A stretch of 64,000 bases of DNA from Tenggerimyces flavus (GCF_016907715.1 NZ_JAFBCM010000001.1:6386001-6450000); one strand, 5' to 3'; numbered from the stretch's first letter, positions 27,078 through 36,310 are shown. The notes: generated by a model not told the origin, from the sequence alone. Made by a program: numbers and translations.

Positions 27078-28070
27078 ATGGTTCTGGACAAGGAACTGCT
27101 CGAGCAGGCGCGGGTTGCCCGTGATCGGCTGCTCAATCTGCAGCACGACGCCGATACGGCGAAGGTCGACTACCACCACCTCATCCGCGTCTTGCACGCC
27201 TCGGGCGCCTCGATGCGCGAGATCGCCGAGGCGCTCGGCATGAGTCATCAGCGCGTCCACCAGATCGTCGATGGCGGTGACGCCACCACACCTGGGCAGA
27301 AGCCCAACCGCCTCCTCCGAAGGTTGTCCAAACGGACTCCCACCGCGAAGGTCACCGACCAGCTCTTCGGGCAGCTGTTCGCCGACTCGCGGCAGGCGAT
27401 CGCGTTCGCCCAGGAGGAGGCCAGGCAGCTCCGGCAGCCCTATCTCGGCACCGAGCACCTGCTGCTCGGCCTCCTCCGCGCCGAGCACACCGTTGCCGCG
27501 CGGGTGCTGGTTCTCGCGGGGCTCGACGTCGAGCAGGCCAGGGACGCGGTCGTACGGATCATCGGCCGCGGCGCCGAGTCCGCGCCGGAGACGCTCAATC
27601 TCACGCCCCGCACGAAGAAGGTGCTCGACCTCGCCGTACGCGAAGCCAAGCATGACCGGAGCACGCACGTCCGCAGCGAGCACCTGCTGCTCGCGCTGCT
27701 CCGCGAGGGCCAGGGCGTCGCGGCGAAGATCCTCGCCGAGGCGAGCGTCGACTTCGAGGCTGTCCGCAAGCGCATCGGCTGGGCCGGGCTCGGCTGCGCG
27801 TTCTGCGGCCGCGGCGGGCTGGACGTCGGCAAGCTCATCGCGGGTCCCGGGCTGTACGTGTGCGACCGCTGCGTCGGCGACGCCATCGCCCTGGTCACCG
27901 GCGGAGCGGACCAGCGCGGCACCCTCGCGCTCGTCCCAGTCGACACAGCAGCCACCTGCAACTTCTGTGGCAAGGCGCACACAGAGGCCAACCGCGTCGC
28001 GGAAGGCCCGAGCGCGAAGATCTGCCGCGAGTGCCTGGAGCTGTGCGGCGAGATCCTCGCTCAGACCTGA
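27078..28070 (+). CDS. HTH / Clp N-domain / double ClpX-type zinc-finger protein
   Basis: 330-residue protein without an ATPase. An N-terminal sigma-like helix-turn-helix (about 45-64, SMREIAEALGMSHQRVHQIV) is followed by a double Clp N-terminal repeat (95-235, with the paired YLGTEHLLLGLLR and HVRSEHLLLALLR segments). Two ClpX-like C4 zinc fingers come next: Cys240/243/262/265 and Cys294/297/316/319. The first finger closely resembles ClpX (GKLIAGPGLYVCDRC). The ATG has no good ribosome site; an upstream in-frame ATG at 27003 lies inside a hairpin and is rejected. A regulator or adaptor linked to Clp proteolysis is the natural guess. Confidence 0.85.
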   Translation: MVLDKELLEQARVARDRLLNLQHDADTAKVDYHHLIRVLHASGASMREIAEALGMSHQRVHQIVDGGDATTPGQKPNRLLRRLSKRTPTAKVTDQLFGQLFADSRQAIAFAQEEARQLRQPYLGTEHLLLGLLRAEHTVAARVLVLAGLDVEQARDAVVRIIGRGAESAPETLNLTPRTKKVLDLAVREAKHDRSTHVRSEHLLLALLREGQGVAAKILAEASVDFEAVRKRIGWAGLGCAFCGRGGLDVGKLIAGPGLYVCDRCVGDAIALVTGGADQRGTLALVPVDTAATCNFCGKAHTEANRVAEGPSAKICRECLELCGEILAQT

Positions 28071-28450
28071 CGGGTACGGCGGAGCCAGAGCAGACCGAGA
28101 ACGGGCAGCACGAGCGGCACGAAGCCGTACCCCATCCCGAACACCGACCACACGGTCTCGTCCGGGAACGCCGCCCGGTCGAGCAGGCTGAACGTTCCGA
28201 CGATCAGCACACCCGCGAGCTCGATGCCGCACGCGATCCAGGCCAGCCGGCGCGCTGACCGCGCGAGCGCCACGGTCGCCACGACGTAGACGAGAGCGGA
28301 GAACGCCGAGAGCAGGTACGCCACCGGCGCCTCGCCGAACTTCGACGCGATCTGCACGGCCGCCCGCGCGGTAGCGGCGAGAGCGAAAACGCCGTACACC
28401 ACGACGAGCACGCGACCAGGCCCCGAGCCGGTCCGACGAGGCTCAGACAC
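28061..28450 (-). CDS. Hypothetical membrane protein, 129 aa
   Basis: Four transmembrane helices (VLVVVYGVFALAATARAAV; YLLSAFSALVYVVATVAL; LAWIACGIELAGVLIVGTF; FVPLVLPVLGLLWLRR). The GTG start overlaps the stop of the upstream membrane-protein gene by eight bases, so the pair is coupled. The pattern is common in actinobacterial proteins of unknown function. Its 3' end overlaps the end of the HTH/Clp-N gene by 10 bases. Confidence 0.75.
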   Translation of the reverse strand: MSEPRRTGSGPGRVLVVVYGVFALAATARAAVQIASKFGEAPVAYLLSAFSALVYVVATVALARSARRLAWIACGIELAGVLIVGTFSLLDRAAFPDETVWSVFGMGYGFVPLVLPVLGLLWLRRTRQV

Positions 28451-28808
28451 CAGGTCCCAGCCAGGTCTGCTGCATCCGCAACACGATCACGATCACCACG
28501 AAGAACGCGACGAACAGAACCAGCGAGCTCCACTTGCTGCGCTCCGACAGCCCCCACAACATCGCGAGCGGCAGGATCAGCACCGACGCGACCAGGTAGC
28601 CGATGAACGTCCCGAACTCCACCGGCCGGTCGCCGCCGACCATCAGCACGATCGCCACGACGACCTGCGCGAGCACCGCGACCTCGAGGATCAGCGCGAG
28701 CGTCAGGTCGATCGTGCCGGGCGGCTGCTTGCGGAAGAACGTGATGATCGCGAACGCCGCGAAGAGCAGCGCCGCGATCATCAGTCCGTTGCCAAGCCAA
28801 GGAATCAC
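28443..28808 (-). CDS. Hypothetical membrane protein, about 121 aa
   Basis: Four hydrophobic helices (LGNGLMIAALLFAAFAIITF; LALILEVAVLAQVVVAIVL; FIGYLVASVLILPLAML; LVLFVAFFVVIVIVLRM). The GTG at 28808 is chosen because it begins just before the first helix, with a TAGTAC -10-like box eight bases upstream, suggesting a leaderless transcript. A GTG at 28859 would add 17 polar residues. Partner of the overlapping downstream membrane gene; function unknown. Confidence 0.7.
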   Translation of the reverse strand: MIPWLGNGLMIAALLFAAFAIITFFRKQPPGTIDLTLALILEVAVLAQVVVAIVLMVGGDRPVEFGTFIGYLVASVLILPLAMLWGLSERSKWSSLVLFVAFFVVIVIVLRMQQTWLGPGV

Positions 28809-28926
28809 ACGACGCAGCGTAGTACTAGCTTGTCGCGTGCCGGCTCGCGGCAGTTTCACTCCGTCGACACGACGTGCACGTCAGCGGTTCTAGCCGCTGC
28901 TTTGCGAGCCAGCCCGCGAGGGTAGC

Positions 28927-30780
28927 TCAGGCCGGAACGTCGTTCGCGGCGCCCCACTGCACGTCCACGAGCGTGCCGCCGCCGGTGTACGCGACGTGCC
29001 AGGTCGCGTTCGACGGCCGGAACACCACGAGGTCCTCCTTGCCGTCCCCGTTCACATCGCCGAGCAGCGGCACGTCGCCGGGCTGGCCCCACGCGAAGTT
29101 GTTCAGGCTGCCACCGGCGGCGTACGACACCCAGAACGCGCCGCCCGGCGCCCAGACCACGTAGTCGTCCTTGTCGTCTCCGTCGACATCGCCGATCAGC
29201 GGAACGTCGTTCGCCTTGCCACCCCAACCGTGCACGAGCGTCGTTCCATTCGCGAACCGCACGTGGAACTTCCCCGTCGACGGCCGGCGCAGGATCAGGT
29301 CGTCCTTGTGGTCACCGTCGATGTCGCCGAGCAACGGAAGGTCGCCGATCGCGCCGTGCTTGACCGACAACGTGCCGCCGCCGGAGTACGAGACGCTCCA
29401 GAGCGCCTCCTTCGCCCGCCAGGTCACCAGGTCGCCCTTGCCGTCGCCGTCGACGTCGCCGACGAGTGGGACATCGCCGCGCTTGCCCCACGCCACGTTC
29501 GTCCGTTGGGTCCCGTCCGCGTGCTGGATCCACCAGGTCGCACTGTCCGGCCGGAACACCGCGTAGTCGTCCTTGCCGTCCGCGTCCAGGTCGTACACGC
29601 GCGGGATGTCGCCGGCCTGGCCCCACTGCGCGCCGTCGACCGTGCCGCCGCCGGACTTCTGCACCCACCAGGTCCCGTCCGGACGCCAGGTCGCGAGGTC
29701 GGCCTTCGTGTCGCCGTCGAAGTTGCCGAGCGCGTGTGGGCCGTCGGAGCTGTAGCAGGCGTGGTGCACGTGCATCGCCATCAGCGCCCACCGCGAGCGC
29801 TTGGTGAGCCGGTCGCGCTGCGTCGTGTACGGCTCGGTCGCGCGCCGCCGCACGTCGGCGAGCAGGGCGGGCGCGATGCGCGCGCAGTCGTAGACGACGA
29901 GGTCGGCGTTGGCGCCGTTCGTCGAGCCGTAGTTGGCGTAGTGGCCGTTCAGACCCTTGAGGCCCGTCACCGGATCCATCTCGTACAGCGGCCAGACCGT
30001 GGCCGCGTGGTGCCACGGGTCCTGCAGGACGTTCTGGCCCTGCTCGTACGCCCAGCCGGGAGCGCCCGCGTAGCCCTCGAGGTCGTCGCGGAAGTGCGTC
30101 CAGGTGTAGTCGCGCCAGGTACGCCACTTGGTGTCCATCTCGGCCTGCCGCCCGGCGGGATACAGTCCGCGGCGGGCGGCACTCCACAGGAACCAGGCGC
30201 CGTGCGCGGTCACGTTGAACACGCAGGGCTTGTTCCGGTCGTGGGTGGAGTTGGAGTACGAGATGCATTTGCCGCCCGCGGTCGTCGAGGTGTTGAGCAG
30301 CGACGTCGCGGCCTGCTTGATCTCGTTCACGAAGAACCCGCCGTCGTCGTACGCCGCGATCAGCGTGCGGCCGACGTGGCCGGCGGTGGTGATCGTGTAG
30401 GAGGTGTTGGCCGGGTTCGTCGTCCCGTCGCCGCGCCAGTCCCACGCGTACCCGAGGCCGTAGCCGCCGTCGGGGTTCTTGCGGGCGAGCACGCGGCTCG
30501 TCCAGTACGTCGTCCGCGAGTCCTGCCAGCCGAACTTCTTCCCGGCGTAGTAGGCGACGGGAGCGATCCACCAGACTGGGATCGCGCCGCCGCCGTCGGA
30601 CTCGACGAACGGCATCGCGGTCGCGGACTCCGCCGCGGCCTGGTCGGCGATCGCCAGCCAGTCCTGGGCGACGACCGCCGTGGCTTGGGTCTGCACAGGC
30701 GCCGCGGAAACGCTACTACCGGCTACCGCAAGCGCGATCACGAAAGGTACGACGATCATCAACGAGCGCACGGTCTTCAT
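28927..30780 (-). CDS. Secreted FG-GAP/VCBS repeat protein with N-terminal helical domain
   Basis: 617 residues. A signal peptide (MKTVRSLMIVVPFVIALAVA, cleavage near VSAAP) is followed by a domain of about 310 residues rich in Trp and Tyr (WWIAPVAYYAGKKFGWQDSR; NPDGGYGLGYAWDWRGDG), resembling polysaccharide-active alpha-toroid proteins. The C-terminal half holds about six calcium-binding FG-GAP repeats with DxDxDGxxD motifs (YDLDADGKDDYAVFRP, GDVDGDGKGDLVTWR, GDIDGDHKDDLILRRP, GDVDGDDKDDYVVWAP, GDVNGDGKEDLVVFRP). Extracellular, probably a beta-propeller carrier or glycan-binding module; no activity can be assigned. Confidence 0.88.
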   Translation of the reverse strand: MKTVRSLMIVVPFVIALAVAGSSVSAAPVQTQATAVVAQDWLAIADQAAAESATAMPFVESDGGGAIPVWWIAPVAYYAGKKFGWQDSRTTYWTSRVLARKNPDGGYGLGYAWDWRGDGTTNPANTSYTITTAGHVGRTLIAAYDDGGFFVNEIKQAATSLLNTSTTAGGKCISYSNSTHDRNKPCVFNVTAHGAWFLWSAARRGLYPAGRQAEMDTKWRTWRDYTWTHFRDDLEGYAGAPGWAYEQGQNVLQDPWHHAATVWPLYEMDPVTGLKGLNGHYANYGSTNGANADLVVYDCARIAPALLADVRRRATEPYTTQRDRLTKRSRWALMAMHVHHACYSSDGPHALGNFDGDTKADLATWRPDGTWWVQKSGGGTVDGAQWGQAGDIPRVYDLDADGKDDYAVFRPDSATWWIQHADGTQRTNVAWGKRGDVPLVGDVDGDGKGDLVTWRAKEALWSVSYSGGGTLSVKHGAIGDLPLLGDIDGDHKDDLILRRPSTGKFHVRFANGTTLVHGWGGKANDVPLIGDVDGDDKDDYVVWAPGGAFWVSYAAGGSLNNFAWGQPGDVPLLGDVNGDGKEDLVVFRPSNATWHVAYTGGGTLVDVQWGAANDVPA

Positions 30781-30828
30781 GCCGGAACCGTAGAGCGCTC
30801 AACGTAGAAAAGCCTTGCTATCTGGCCG

Positions 30829-31104
30829 CTAGCTGCCAGCCCCTGGCACCTGCTGCCGGCGCCCCGCCAGTAGTGCGGTCGCCTCGCCCCACAGGTCCGG
30901 CCGCGCCTCCGCGAGCGTCACGAGGCGTCGGATCAGCAGCCGCTCGGCGAGCTCGTCCAACGCCTGGCCGACCGCCTCGACGTCGCGCGGCGACAGCGTC
31001 GGACTCTTGCGCGCGAGCCGTTCCAGCTCGGCGTCGATCACCCGCCGGGCTTCCCCGGCGACCTGGTCCACGAGCGGCTCGGCCCAGGACGGCACCGCCG
31101 ACAT
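30829..31104 (-). CDS. Small protein resembling the GluTR C-terminal dimerisation domain
   Basis: 91 residues, all helical. The stretch LERLARKSPTLSPRDVEAVG, then QALDELAERLLIRRLVTLAE, resembles the C-terminal dimerisation helix of glutamyl-tRNA reductase, but no catalytic or NADPH domain is present. Preceded by the inverted repeat at 31130-31169. The resemblance is by eye only; it may be an unrelated helical protein. Confidence 0.6.
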   Translation of the reverse strand: MSAVPSWAEPLVDQVAGEARRVIDAELERLARKSPTLSPRDVEAVGQALDELAERLLIRRLVTLAEARPDLWGEATALLAGRRQQVPGAGS

Positions 31105-31129
31105 CCCTCACGCTCCCCACACACGACCC

Positions 31130-31169
31130 CGCCTACTACGATTCGTAGTGCTACGAACTGTAGTAGGCG
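31130..31169. repeat. 19-base imperfect inverted repeat between minus-strand genes
   Basis: Arms CGCCTACTACGATTCGTAG and CTACGAACTGTAGTAGGCG pair at 17 of 19 positions around TG. It lies 14 bases past the stop of the hydrolase gene and 25 bases before the start of the small helical gene. It could be a terminator for the first or an operator for the second. It contains a repeated CTACGA/TCGTAG word. Confidence 0.8.
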
Positions 31170-31183
31170 AGGTGGGTGCGGGT

Positions 31184-32341
31184 CTAGCAGGTGGGGACGC
31201 CCGGAAGCTGGTTGCCGGGTGAGCTCACGTAGATGTTGGTCATGTAGCCCGGGTAGAGCGGCAGGTGCGCCCACCAGTTGTTCGTGTACGGCGGCACGTT
31301 CACGGTCTGGCCCTGGACCTGGCAGTCGACGAGCACCTCGACGCCGGCGGGGAGCTCGGAGACGATCGACGTCCCAGTGTTCGTGCCGGAGCGGACGCGA
31401 ACGCCGGAGCCCCAGGTGCCGAACCAGGTTCCGGCGGGCTTCGTGGCGCCGGGGACGTTCAGCGACCGAACGAGCTGGTTGAGACGGGAGTACGCGGCGC
31501 CGTACGACGTGCCGTCCGGGTTGAGCGTCAACGCGGCCACGATCACGCGGTCGCCCGCGCCGACCGTGCCTGTCGAGTGCAGCGCCTCGCGGGTCAGGTC
31601 GACGGCCATCGGCCCGATCACCGCCGGCGCGACCGCCGGCTCCTTCGCGCCCATCAGCGACGCGAGCGTGGCGGAGGTGCAGCCGCCGGACGACATGCCC
31701 GACCAGCCCTGCTTGATCGCCCACGGGCGGTTGAACGACGACGGGATGCCCATGTACTGGTCGAAGCCGTCGGTCCCGCAGCGCTTCGCGGCGTGCAGGT
31801 TGCCCATGATGTAGTCGCGGACCTGGGCCGGCGCCTGGTCGAGGATGTAGCGGTAGATCCGTACGACGTCGGCCGCCGAGATCGCGACGTAGCCCCAGAA
31901 GCCAGGGTGCGTGGACGGCGGCGGCGCGGTGTTCTGCAGCCCGAGCCGAGGCACCATCCGGTTGATGACCGCGCTGCCGCCGAGCGTCGACCAGTAGTGG
32001 CTCGCGGCGGCGTCGTCGCTGCGCTGCAGCATGACGTCGAGCCGGGTGCGGTCGGCGGCAGGGATGTCGTACGTCGGTCCGCGGTTCCACAGGAAGTCGA
32101 GAACGAGCAGCAGCTTCACCAACGAGGCCGAGCGAAACTGCATCGCGGTGTTGAGCTGCTCGGTGAACTGGCCGGTCTGGCGGTCGAAGACGGCGACGCC
32201 CGCTGTCACGTTCGGCGGGACGACGATCTGCGGTGCTGGCCCTGCCTTGGGCGCGGCGCCGTGTGCCGGCGCGACGATGCCGAGGGCGCCGACGAGACAG
32301 CTCACGAGCAGGACAAGGACGTACCTGATGGGTGACCGCAT
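31184..32341 (-). CDS. Secreted serine hydrolase, class A beta-lactamase-like, with SH3b-like tail
   Basis: 385 residues with a Sec signal (MRSPIRYVLVLLVSCLVGAL, cleavage near AHGAA). The SxxK motif is S73-L-V-K76 in FRSASLVKLLL. RSDDAAASHYW is the SDN-like position, and KQGWSG sits where KTG is expected. These replacements make true beta-lactamase activity doubtful. The C-terminal 90 residues (GVRVRSGTNTGTSIVSELPA to the final Cys) look like an SH3b wall-binding domain. A peptidoglycan-related hydrolase or an inactive binder is plausible. Confidence 0.82.
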   Translation of the reverse strand: MRSPIRYVLVLLVSCLVGALGIVAPAHGAAPKAGPAPQIVVPPNVTAGVAVFDRQTGQFTEQLNTAMQFRSASLVKLLLVLDFLWNRGPTYDIPAADRTRLDVMLQRSDDAAASHYWSTLGGSAVINRMVPRLGLQNTAPPPSTHPGFWGYVAISAADVVRIYRYILDQAPAQVRDYIMGNLHAAKRCGTDGFDQYMGIPSSFNRPWAIKQGWSGMSSGGCTSATLASLMGAKEPAVAPAVIGPMAVDLTREALHSTGTVGAGDRVIVAALTLNPDGTSYGAAYSRLNQLVRSLNVPGATKPAGTWFGTWGSGVRVRSGTNTGTSIVSELPAGVEVLVDCQVQGQTVNVPPYTNNWWAHLPLYPGYMTNIYVSSPGNQLPGVPTC

Positions 32342-32422
32342 CTTCGCTCCCCACGCGCGCGCCGGACTCCGCCGAAGATCACGCTATGCGGGCCTGTTCG
32401 CGCCGCGATATGTATTGGCCTG

Positions 32423-32450
32423 TTGCTGCCAGCTCTTAGACCCGTACACT
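32423..32450 (+). promoter_or_regulatory. Candidate promoter upstream of the second valS
   Basis: TTGCTG at 32423-32428 and TACACT at 32445-32450 with 16 bases between. The predicted transcript start at about 32457 is two bases before the ATG of a 24-codon open frame, so that frame could be translated leaderlessly. Confidence 0.4.
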
Positions 32451-32458
32451 TTCCGGCG

Positions 32459-32533
32459 ATGGCCTCCAACGGTTCGATCCTTCGTACCGCCCGCGCCCTG
32501 GTCGGCAGCGGGCGAGTACTCGTGCGCCACTGA
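32459..32533 (+). CDS. Possible 24-aa leader peptide before the second valS
   Basis: Short open frame [20 protein letters not shown] followed by LVRH and stop. Three valine codons (GTC, GTA, GTG) fall within its last ten codons, with rare GTA among them. It lies directly after a candidate promoter and 74 bases before a valyl-tRNA synthetase gene, which would suit attenuation by uncharged tRNA-Val. No clear competing hairpins were worked out, so this is speculative. Confidence 0.3.
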   Translation: MASNGSILRTARALVGSGRVLVRH

Positions 32534-32607
32534 GGCGCCCCCTTCGACCGTTCCTGTCCCGTGACGCGCCCCACCGATGCGCGCCCGAGCACGTCTGTGA
32601 GCCATCC

Positions 32608-35121
32608 ATGCCCACGCCCACCCTGCCCGACAAACCCACTCTTGACGGCCTGGAAGCCAAGTGGTCCAGCCTGTGGGAGGAACGCGGCACCTACCGCTTC
32701 GACCGTACGAAGACCCGCGAAGAGGTCTTCTCCATCGACACTCCCCCGCCGACCGCGTCCGGCTCGCTGCACGTCGGGCACACGTTCTCCTACACCCACA
32801 CCGACCTGGTCGCGCGCTTCCAACGCATGCGCGGCCGCGAGGTGTTCTACCCGATGGGCTGGGACGACAACGGCCTGCCCACCGAGCGGCGGGTGCAGAA
32901 CTTCTACGGCGTGCGCTGCGACCCGTCCCTGCCGTACGACCCTGCGTTCGAGCCGCCCAGCAAGCCGCACGACCCGCCGCTCAATGTGTCCCGCCGCAAC
33001 TTCACCGAGCTGTGCCAACTCCTCACTGCCATTGACGAAACGGCGTTCGAGGACCTGTGGCGCCAGCTCGGTCTCAGCGTGGACTGGTCACACATCTACT
33101 CGACCAGCAGCCCGATCGCCCAGGCCACCTCGCAGCGCGCGTTCCTGCGCAACCTCGCACGCGGCGAGGCGTACTCCGCGGACGCGCCGACGATGTGGGA
33201 CGTGACGTTCCAGACCGCCGTTGCCCAAGCGGAGATGGAAGATCACGAACGTCCGGGCGCCTACCACCGGCTCGCGTTCGCCGGGCCGGACGGACCGATC
33301 GAGATCGAGACGACCCGGCCGGAGCTGCTGCCGGCCTGCGTGGCTCTGGTCGCGCACCCGAGCGATCCCCGCTATCAGTCGCTGTTCGGCAAGACCGCGC
33401 GGACTCCCTTGTTCGGCGCCGACGTGCCGGTGCTCGCGCATCACCTCGCCGATCCCGAGAAGGGCAGCGGGATCGCGATGATCTGCACGTTCGGCGACAC
33501 GACCGACGTGACGTGGTGGCGCGAGCTCGACCTGCCGATCCGCGCGGTGATCGGCCGGAACGGCCGGTTCCTGGCGGATCCTCCAGCGGGCTTGGGGAAT
33601 CCTGCCCCGTACGCCGACCTGGCCGGCCGTACGGTGCGGCAGGCTCAGCGCCGGATCGTGGAGCTGCTGCATAAGTCCGGCGAGCTGCTCGGCGAGCCGC
33701 GGCCGATCACGCACGCGGTGAAGTACTACGAGAAGGGCGACCTGCCGCTGGAGATCGTGACCAGCCGGCAGTGGTACCTCCGCAACGGCGGACGCGACGA
33801 GGCGTTGCGTCAAGTCTTCCTTGCGCGCGGCCAGGAGCTGGCGTGGGTGCCGGACTTCATGCGGCATCGATACGAGCACTGGGTGGGCGGACTGACCGGC
33901 GACTGGCTGGTCAGCCGGCAGCGGTTCTACGGCGTGCCGTTCCCGATCTGGTACCCGCTGTCGGCCGCCGGTGAGCCCGACTACGCACACCCGTTGCTGC
34001 CTGGCGAGGAGCAGCTGCCAATCGACCCGTCGTCCGACGTGCCCAACGGCTACACCGAGGCGCAGCGCGGTCAACCGGGCGGCTTCGTCGCCGACCCCGA
34101 CATCCTGGACACCTGGGCAACGGCGTCGCTGACGCCGCACATCGTGTGCGGGTGGGAACGCGATCCGGACCTGTTCGCGCGCACGTTCCCGATGGACCTG
34201 AACGCGCACGCGCACGAGATCATCCGCGTCTGGCTGTTCAACCGGATCGTGCGCGCACACTACGAGAACGGCGTGCTGCCGTGGCGGCTGTCGGCGATCT
34301 CGGGGTTCGTGACCGACCCGGACCGCAAGAAGATGGGCAAGTCGACGGGCAATGCGACGACGCCGACCGCGGTGCTGTCGACGTTCGGGTCGGACGCCGT
34401 GCGGTGGCGGGCTGCCGGCGCGCGGCCGGGGCTCGACTCGCCGTTCGACGAGGCCCAGATGAAGGTCGGCCGCCGGCTGGCGATGAAGGTGCTGAACGTG
34501 AGCAAGTTCGTGCTCGGGTTGGACGCCACGACGCCGGACCTCGCTTCGGTGACGTCGCCGTTGGACCTGTCGCTGCTCGCCTCCTTGCGGCAGAACGTTG
34601 TGGACGCGACGGCGGCCTTCGAGGCGTACGACTACACGACCGCGCTCGAGGCGACCGAGCGGTTCTTCTGGGTGTTCTGCGACGACTACGTGGAGCTGGT
34701 GAAGAACCGCGCGTACGCCGGCGACGCCTCGGCGAAGGCGACGCTGGCGTTGGCTCTGTCGGTGCAGCTGCGGTTGTTCGCGCCGTTCCTGCCGTTCGTG
34801 ACCGAGGAGGTGTGGTCGTGGTGGCAGGGCGAGACCTCGGTGCACCGTTCGCCCTGGCCGGCCGAGTCGGAGCTCGGGTCGGTCGGGGATCCGGCGGTGC
34901 TGCGCGCGGTGGGCGTGGCGTTGTCGGCGGTGCGCGGTGCGAAGACGGCGGCGAAGTTGTCGATGCGGGCGGAGCTCGAGCGCGTGTCGGTGTCCGGTCC
35001 GAAGGAGGACGTGGACCGGATCGCCCAGGCCCGCGGCGACCTCACCGCCGCCGGCCGGATCGGCACGCTCGACCTCAGGGGCGACGACGCGGAGTCCGAG
35101 CTCCGCATCGCCGTCGGCTGA
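32608..35121 (+). CDS. Second valyl-tRNA synthetase, type 2-like
   Basis: 837-residue class I synthetase clearly different from the enzyme at 23003-25624. Signature H55-V-G-H58 ([16 protein letters not shown]), the long insertion after [20 protein letters not shown], an editing domain ([20 protein letters not shown]), and K575-M-G-K-S579 (KKMGKSTGN), with Gly in place of the first Ser of KMSKS. The C-terminal end lacks the long coiled-coil arm. The order of motifs fits the ValS type 2 subfamily. Having two ValRS genes suggests a resistant or stress-specific form, or a horizontally gained copy. Preceded by a possible leader frame. Confidence 0.88.
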   Translation: MPTPTLPDKPTLDGLEAKWSSLWEERGTYRFDRTKTREEVFSIDTPPPTASGSLHVGHTFSYTHTDLVARFQRMRGREVFYPMGWDDNGLPTERRVQNFYGVRCDPSLPYDPAFEPPSKPHDPPLNVSRRNFTELCQLLTAIDETAFEDLWRQLGLSVDWSHIYSTSSPIAQATSQRAFLRNLARGEAYSADAPTMWDVTFQTAVAQAEMEDHERPGAYHRLAFAGPDGPIEIETTRPELLPACVALVAHPSDPRYQSLFGKTARTPLFGADVPVLAHHLADPEKGSGIAMICTFGDTTDVTWWRELDLPIRAVIGRNGRFLADPPAGLGNPAPYADLAGRTVRQAQRRIVELLHKSGELLGEPRPITHAVKYYEKGDLPLEIVTSRQWYLRNGGRDEALRQVFLARGQELAWVPDFMRHRYEHWVGGLTGDWLVSRQRFYGVPFPIWYPLSAAGEPDYAHPLLPGEEQLPIDPSSDVPNGYTEAQRGQPGGFVADPDILDTWATASLTPHIVCGWERDPDLFARTFPMDLNAHAHEIIRVWLFNRIVRAHYENGVLPWRLSAISGFVTDPDRKKMGKSTGNATTPTAVLSTFGSDAVRWRAAGARPGLDSPFDEAQMKVGRRLAMKVLNVSKFVLGLDATTPDLASVTSPLDLSLLASLRQNVVDATAAFEAYDYTTALEATERFFWVFCDDYVELVKNRAYAGDASAKATLALALSVQLRLFAPFLPFVTEEVWSWWQGETSVHRSPWPAESELGSVGDPAVLRAVGVALSAVRGAKTAAKLSMRAELERVSVSGPKEDVDRIAQARGDLTAAGRIGTLDLRGDDAESELRIAVG

Positions 35122-35130
35122 CCTCTCCGG

Positions 35131-35178
35131 CCGACTTTGTCAGGATGTCAGGACATTAAGACATCCTGACAAAGTCGG
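35131..35178. terminator. Bidirectional terminator, 19-bp stem
   Basis: Perfect inverted repeat: CCGACTTTGTCAGGATGTC and its complement around a 10-base loop. It lies between the convergent stops at 35121 and 35186. The inner GTCAGGATGTCAGGACAT also has a direct TCAGGA repeat. Confidence 0.9.
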
Positions 35179-35185
35179 CGGGCGG

Positions 35186-36268
35186 TCAGGGGCTGAACGT
35201 GGTCCAGGTCTTGCCGCCGTCGACCGTGCGGAACGGCTTGCTGGTGCCGAGGTCCGCGTACCCGGCGACGAGCGCGCCGTGTTTGGCGTCGACGAACGCG
35301 AGGTCGTGGACCGGGCCGGTCTCGGGTTGGGCGAGCGTCGTTCGCCAGGTGTAGCCGCCGTCGGTGGTGAGTTGGACGAACGCCTCGTCGCCGCCGGTCG
35401 AGCCGACCGCCGCGACCTCGGCGCTCGCGGCGGCGAAGTCGGAGGTGATGCCGGTGTCCTTCGGGTAGCCGGCGGTCCAGAACGCGGCGCCGGTGTCGGA
35501 GAACTTCAGCTCCTTGCGCATGGACCCGCGGCCCGGCGCCCAGCTGCAGAGCGCGAACACCTTGCCGGCAGCAGGCACGGCGAGCTGGGTGAGCGCGCCC
35601 TGGAAGCAGCTGGGCTCGCGCCTGGTCCAGCTGGTCCCGTTCTTGGTCGTCCAGACGGCGTACGCCGTGCTGTCGCTGCCGATGCTGACGACCGCGGTCG
35701 CTCCCCGGGTGGCGATGTCGCCGCTGGGGTACGTCAGGTCGAGCTTGCGCGCGGGTGTCGCCTTGGTCCAGGCGCGCTTCCCGAGCGGCGAACGGTAGAG
35801 CTGCGTGGTCCCGCCGCTGGTCGCGAGCACGTACGCGTCGGTCGTGGAGGCCTTCATCGTGCCGACGCTGAGCGGACCTCCGGCGCCGAACGTCTCGGTC
35901 TGCCAGGTCCGGGCGCCGTCGTAGCTGGCGTACGCGGTCGTGCCGTTCGTCACGAGCGCGGTCGAGGCGCCGCGGGTGCTGCCGCCGTCGTAGCCGATGG
36001 TGAAGCGGGTGGGGTCGCCGTACTCCGACGGCTTGATCGGCGGCGCGACCCGCTGCGCCCAGGTCTTGCCGCCGTCCATGGTCTGGTAGAGCCGCGCGCA
36101 CTTGTCGCTGCCGCAGGGAACCCAGCCGAGCACCCACCCGTGCGAGACCGACGGCCAGCTCGTCGAGCTCGGCGCGAACCCCGCCGGCGCCGCGCTGGCC
36201 TGCACTGCCCCCGTGACCACGGTCGTGAGCGCGATGAGAGCCGTCACCACCAGCTTGGAAATGCGCAT
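35186..36268 (-). CDS. Secreted BNR/YCF48-like beta-propeller protein
   Basis: 360 residues with a Sec signal (ISKLVVTALIALTTVVTGAV, cleavage near QASAAP). Repeated Asp-box/BNR motifs are DGGKTWAQR, DGARTWQTE, TDGGYTWRTT and VDGGKTWTTF, about one per 45-60 residues, giving a sialidase-like or YCF48-like propeller. No sialidase catalytic Arg triad or Tyr/Glu pair can be recognised, so a binding role is more likely. GGGGGAGAG directly precedes the ATG. Confidence 0.85.
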   Translation of the reverse strand: MRISKLVVTALIALTTVVTGAVQASAAPAGFAPSSTSWPSVSHGWVLGWVPCGSDKCARLYQTMDGGKTWAQRVAPPIKPSEYGDPTRFTIGYDGGSTRGASTALVTNGTTAYASYDGARTWQTETFGAGGPLSVGTMKASTTDAYVLATSGGTTQLYRSPLGKRAWTKATPARKLDLTYPSGDIATRGATAVVSIGSDSTAYAVWTTKNGTSWTRREPSCFQGALTQLAVPAAGKVFALCSWAPGRGSMRKELKFSDTGAAFWTAGYPKDTGITSDFAAASAEVAAVGSTGGDEAFVQLTTDGGYTWRTTLAQPETGPVHDLAFVDAKHGALVAGYADLGTSKPFRTVDGGKTWTTFSP

Positions 36269-36310
36269 CTCTCCCCCGAATGTCCGAATCGTGTTCGACC
36301 GCAGACGCTA

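Noticed and set aside
32342-32607. T-box riboswitch upstream of the second valS
   Set aside because: No T-box consensus (TGGNACCGCG-like) and no specifier-loop stem could be found.
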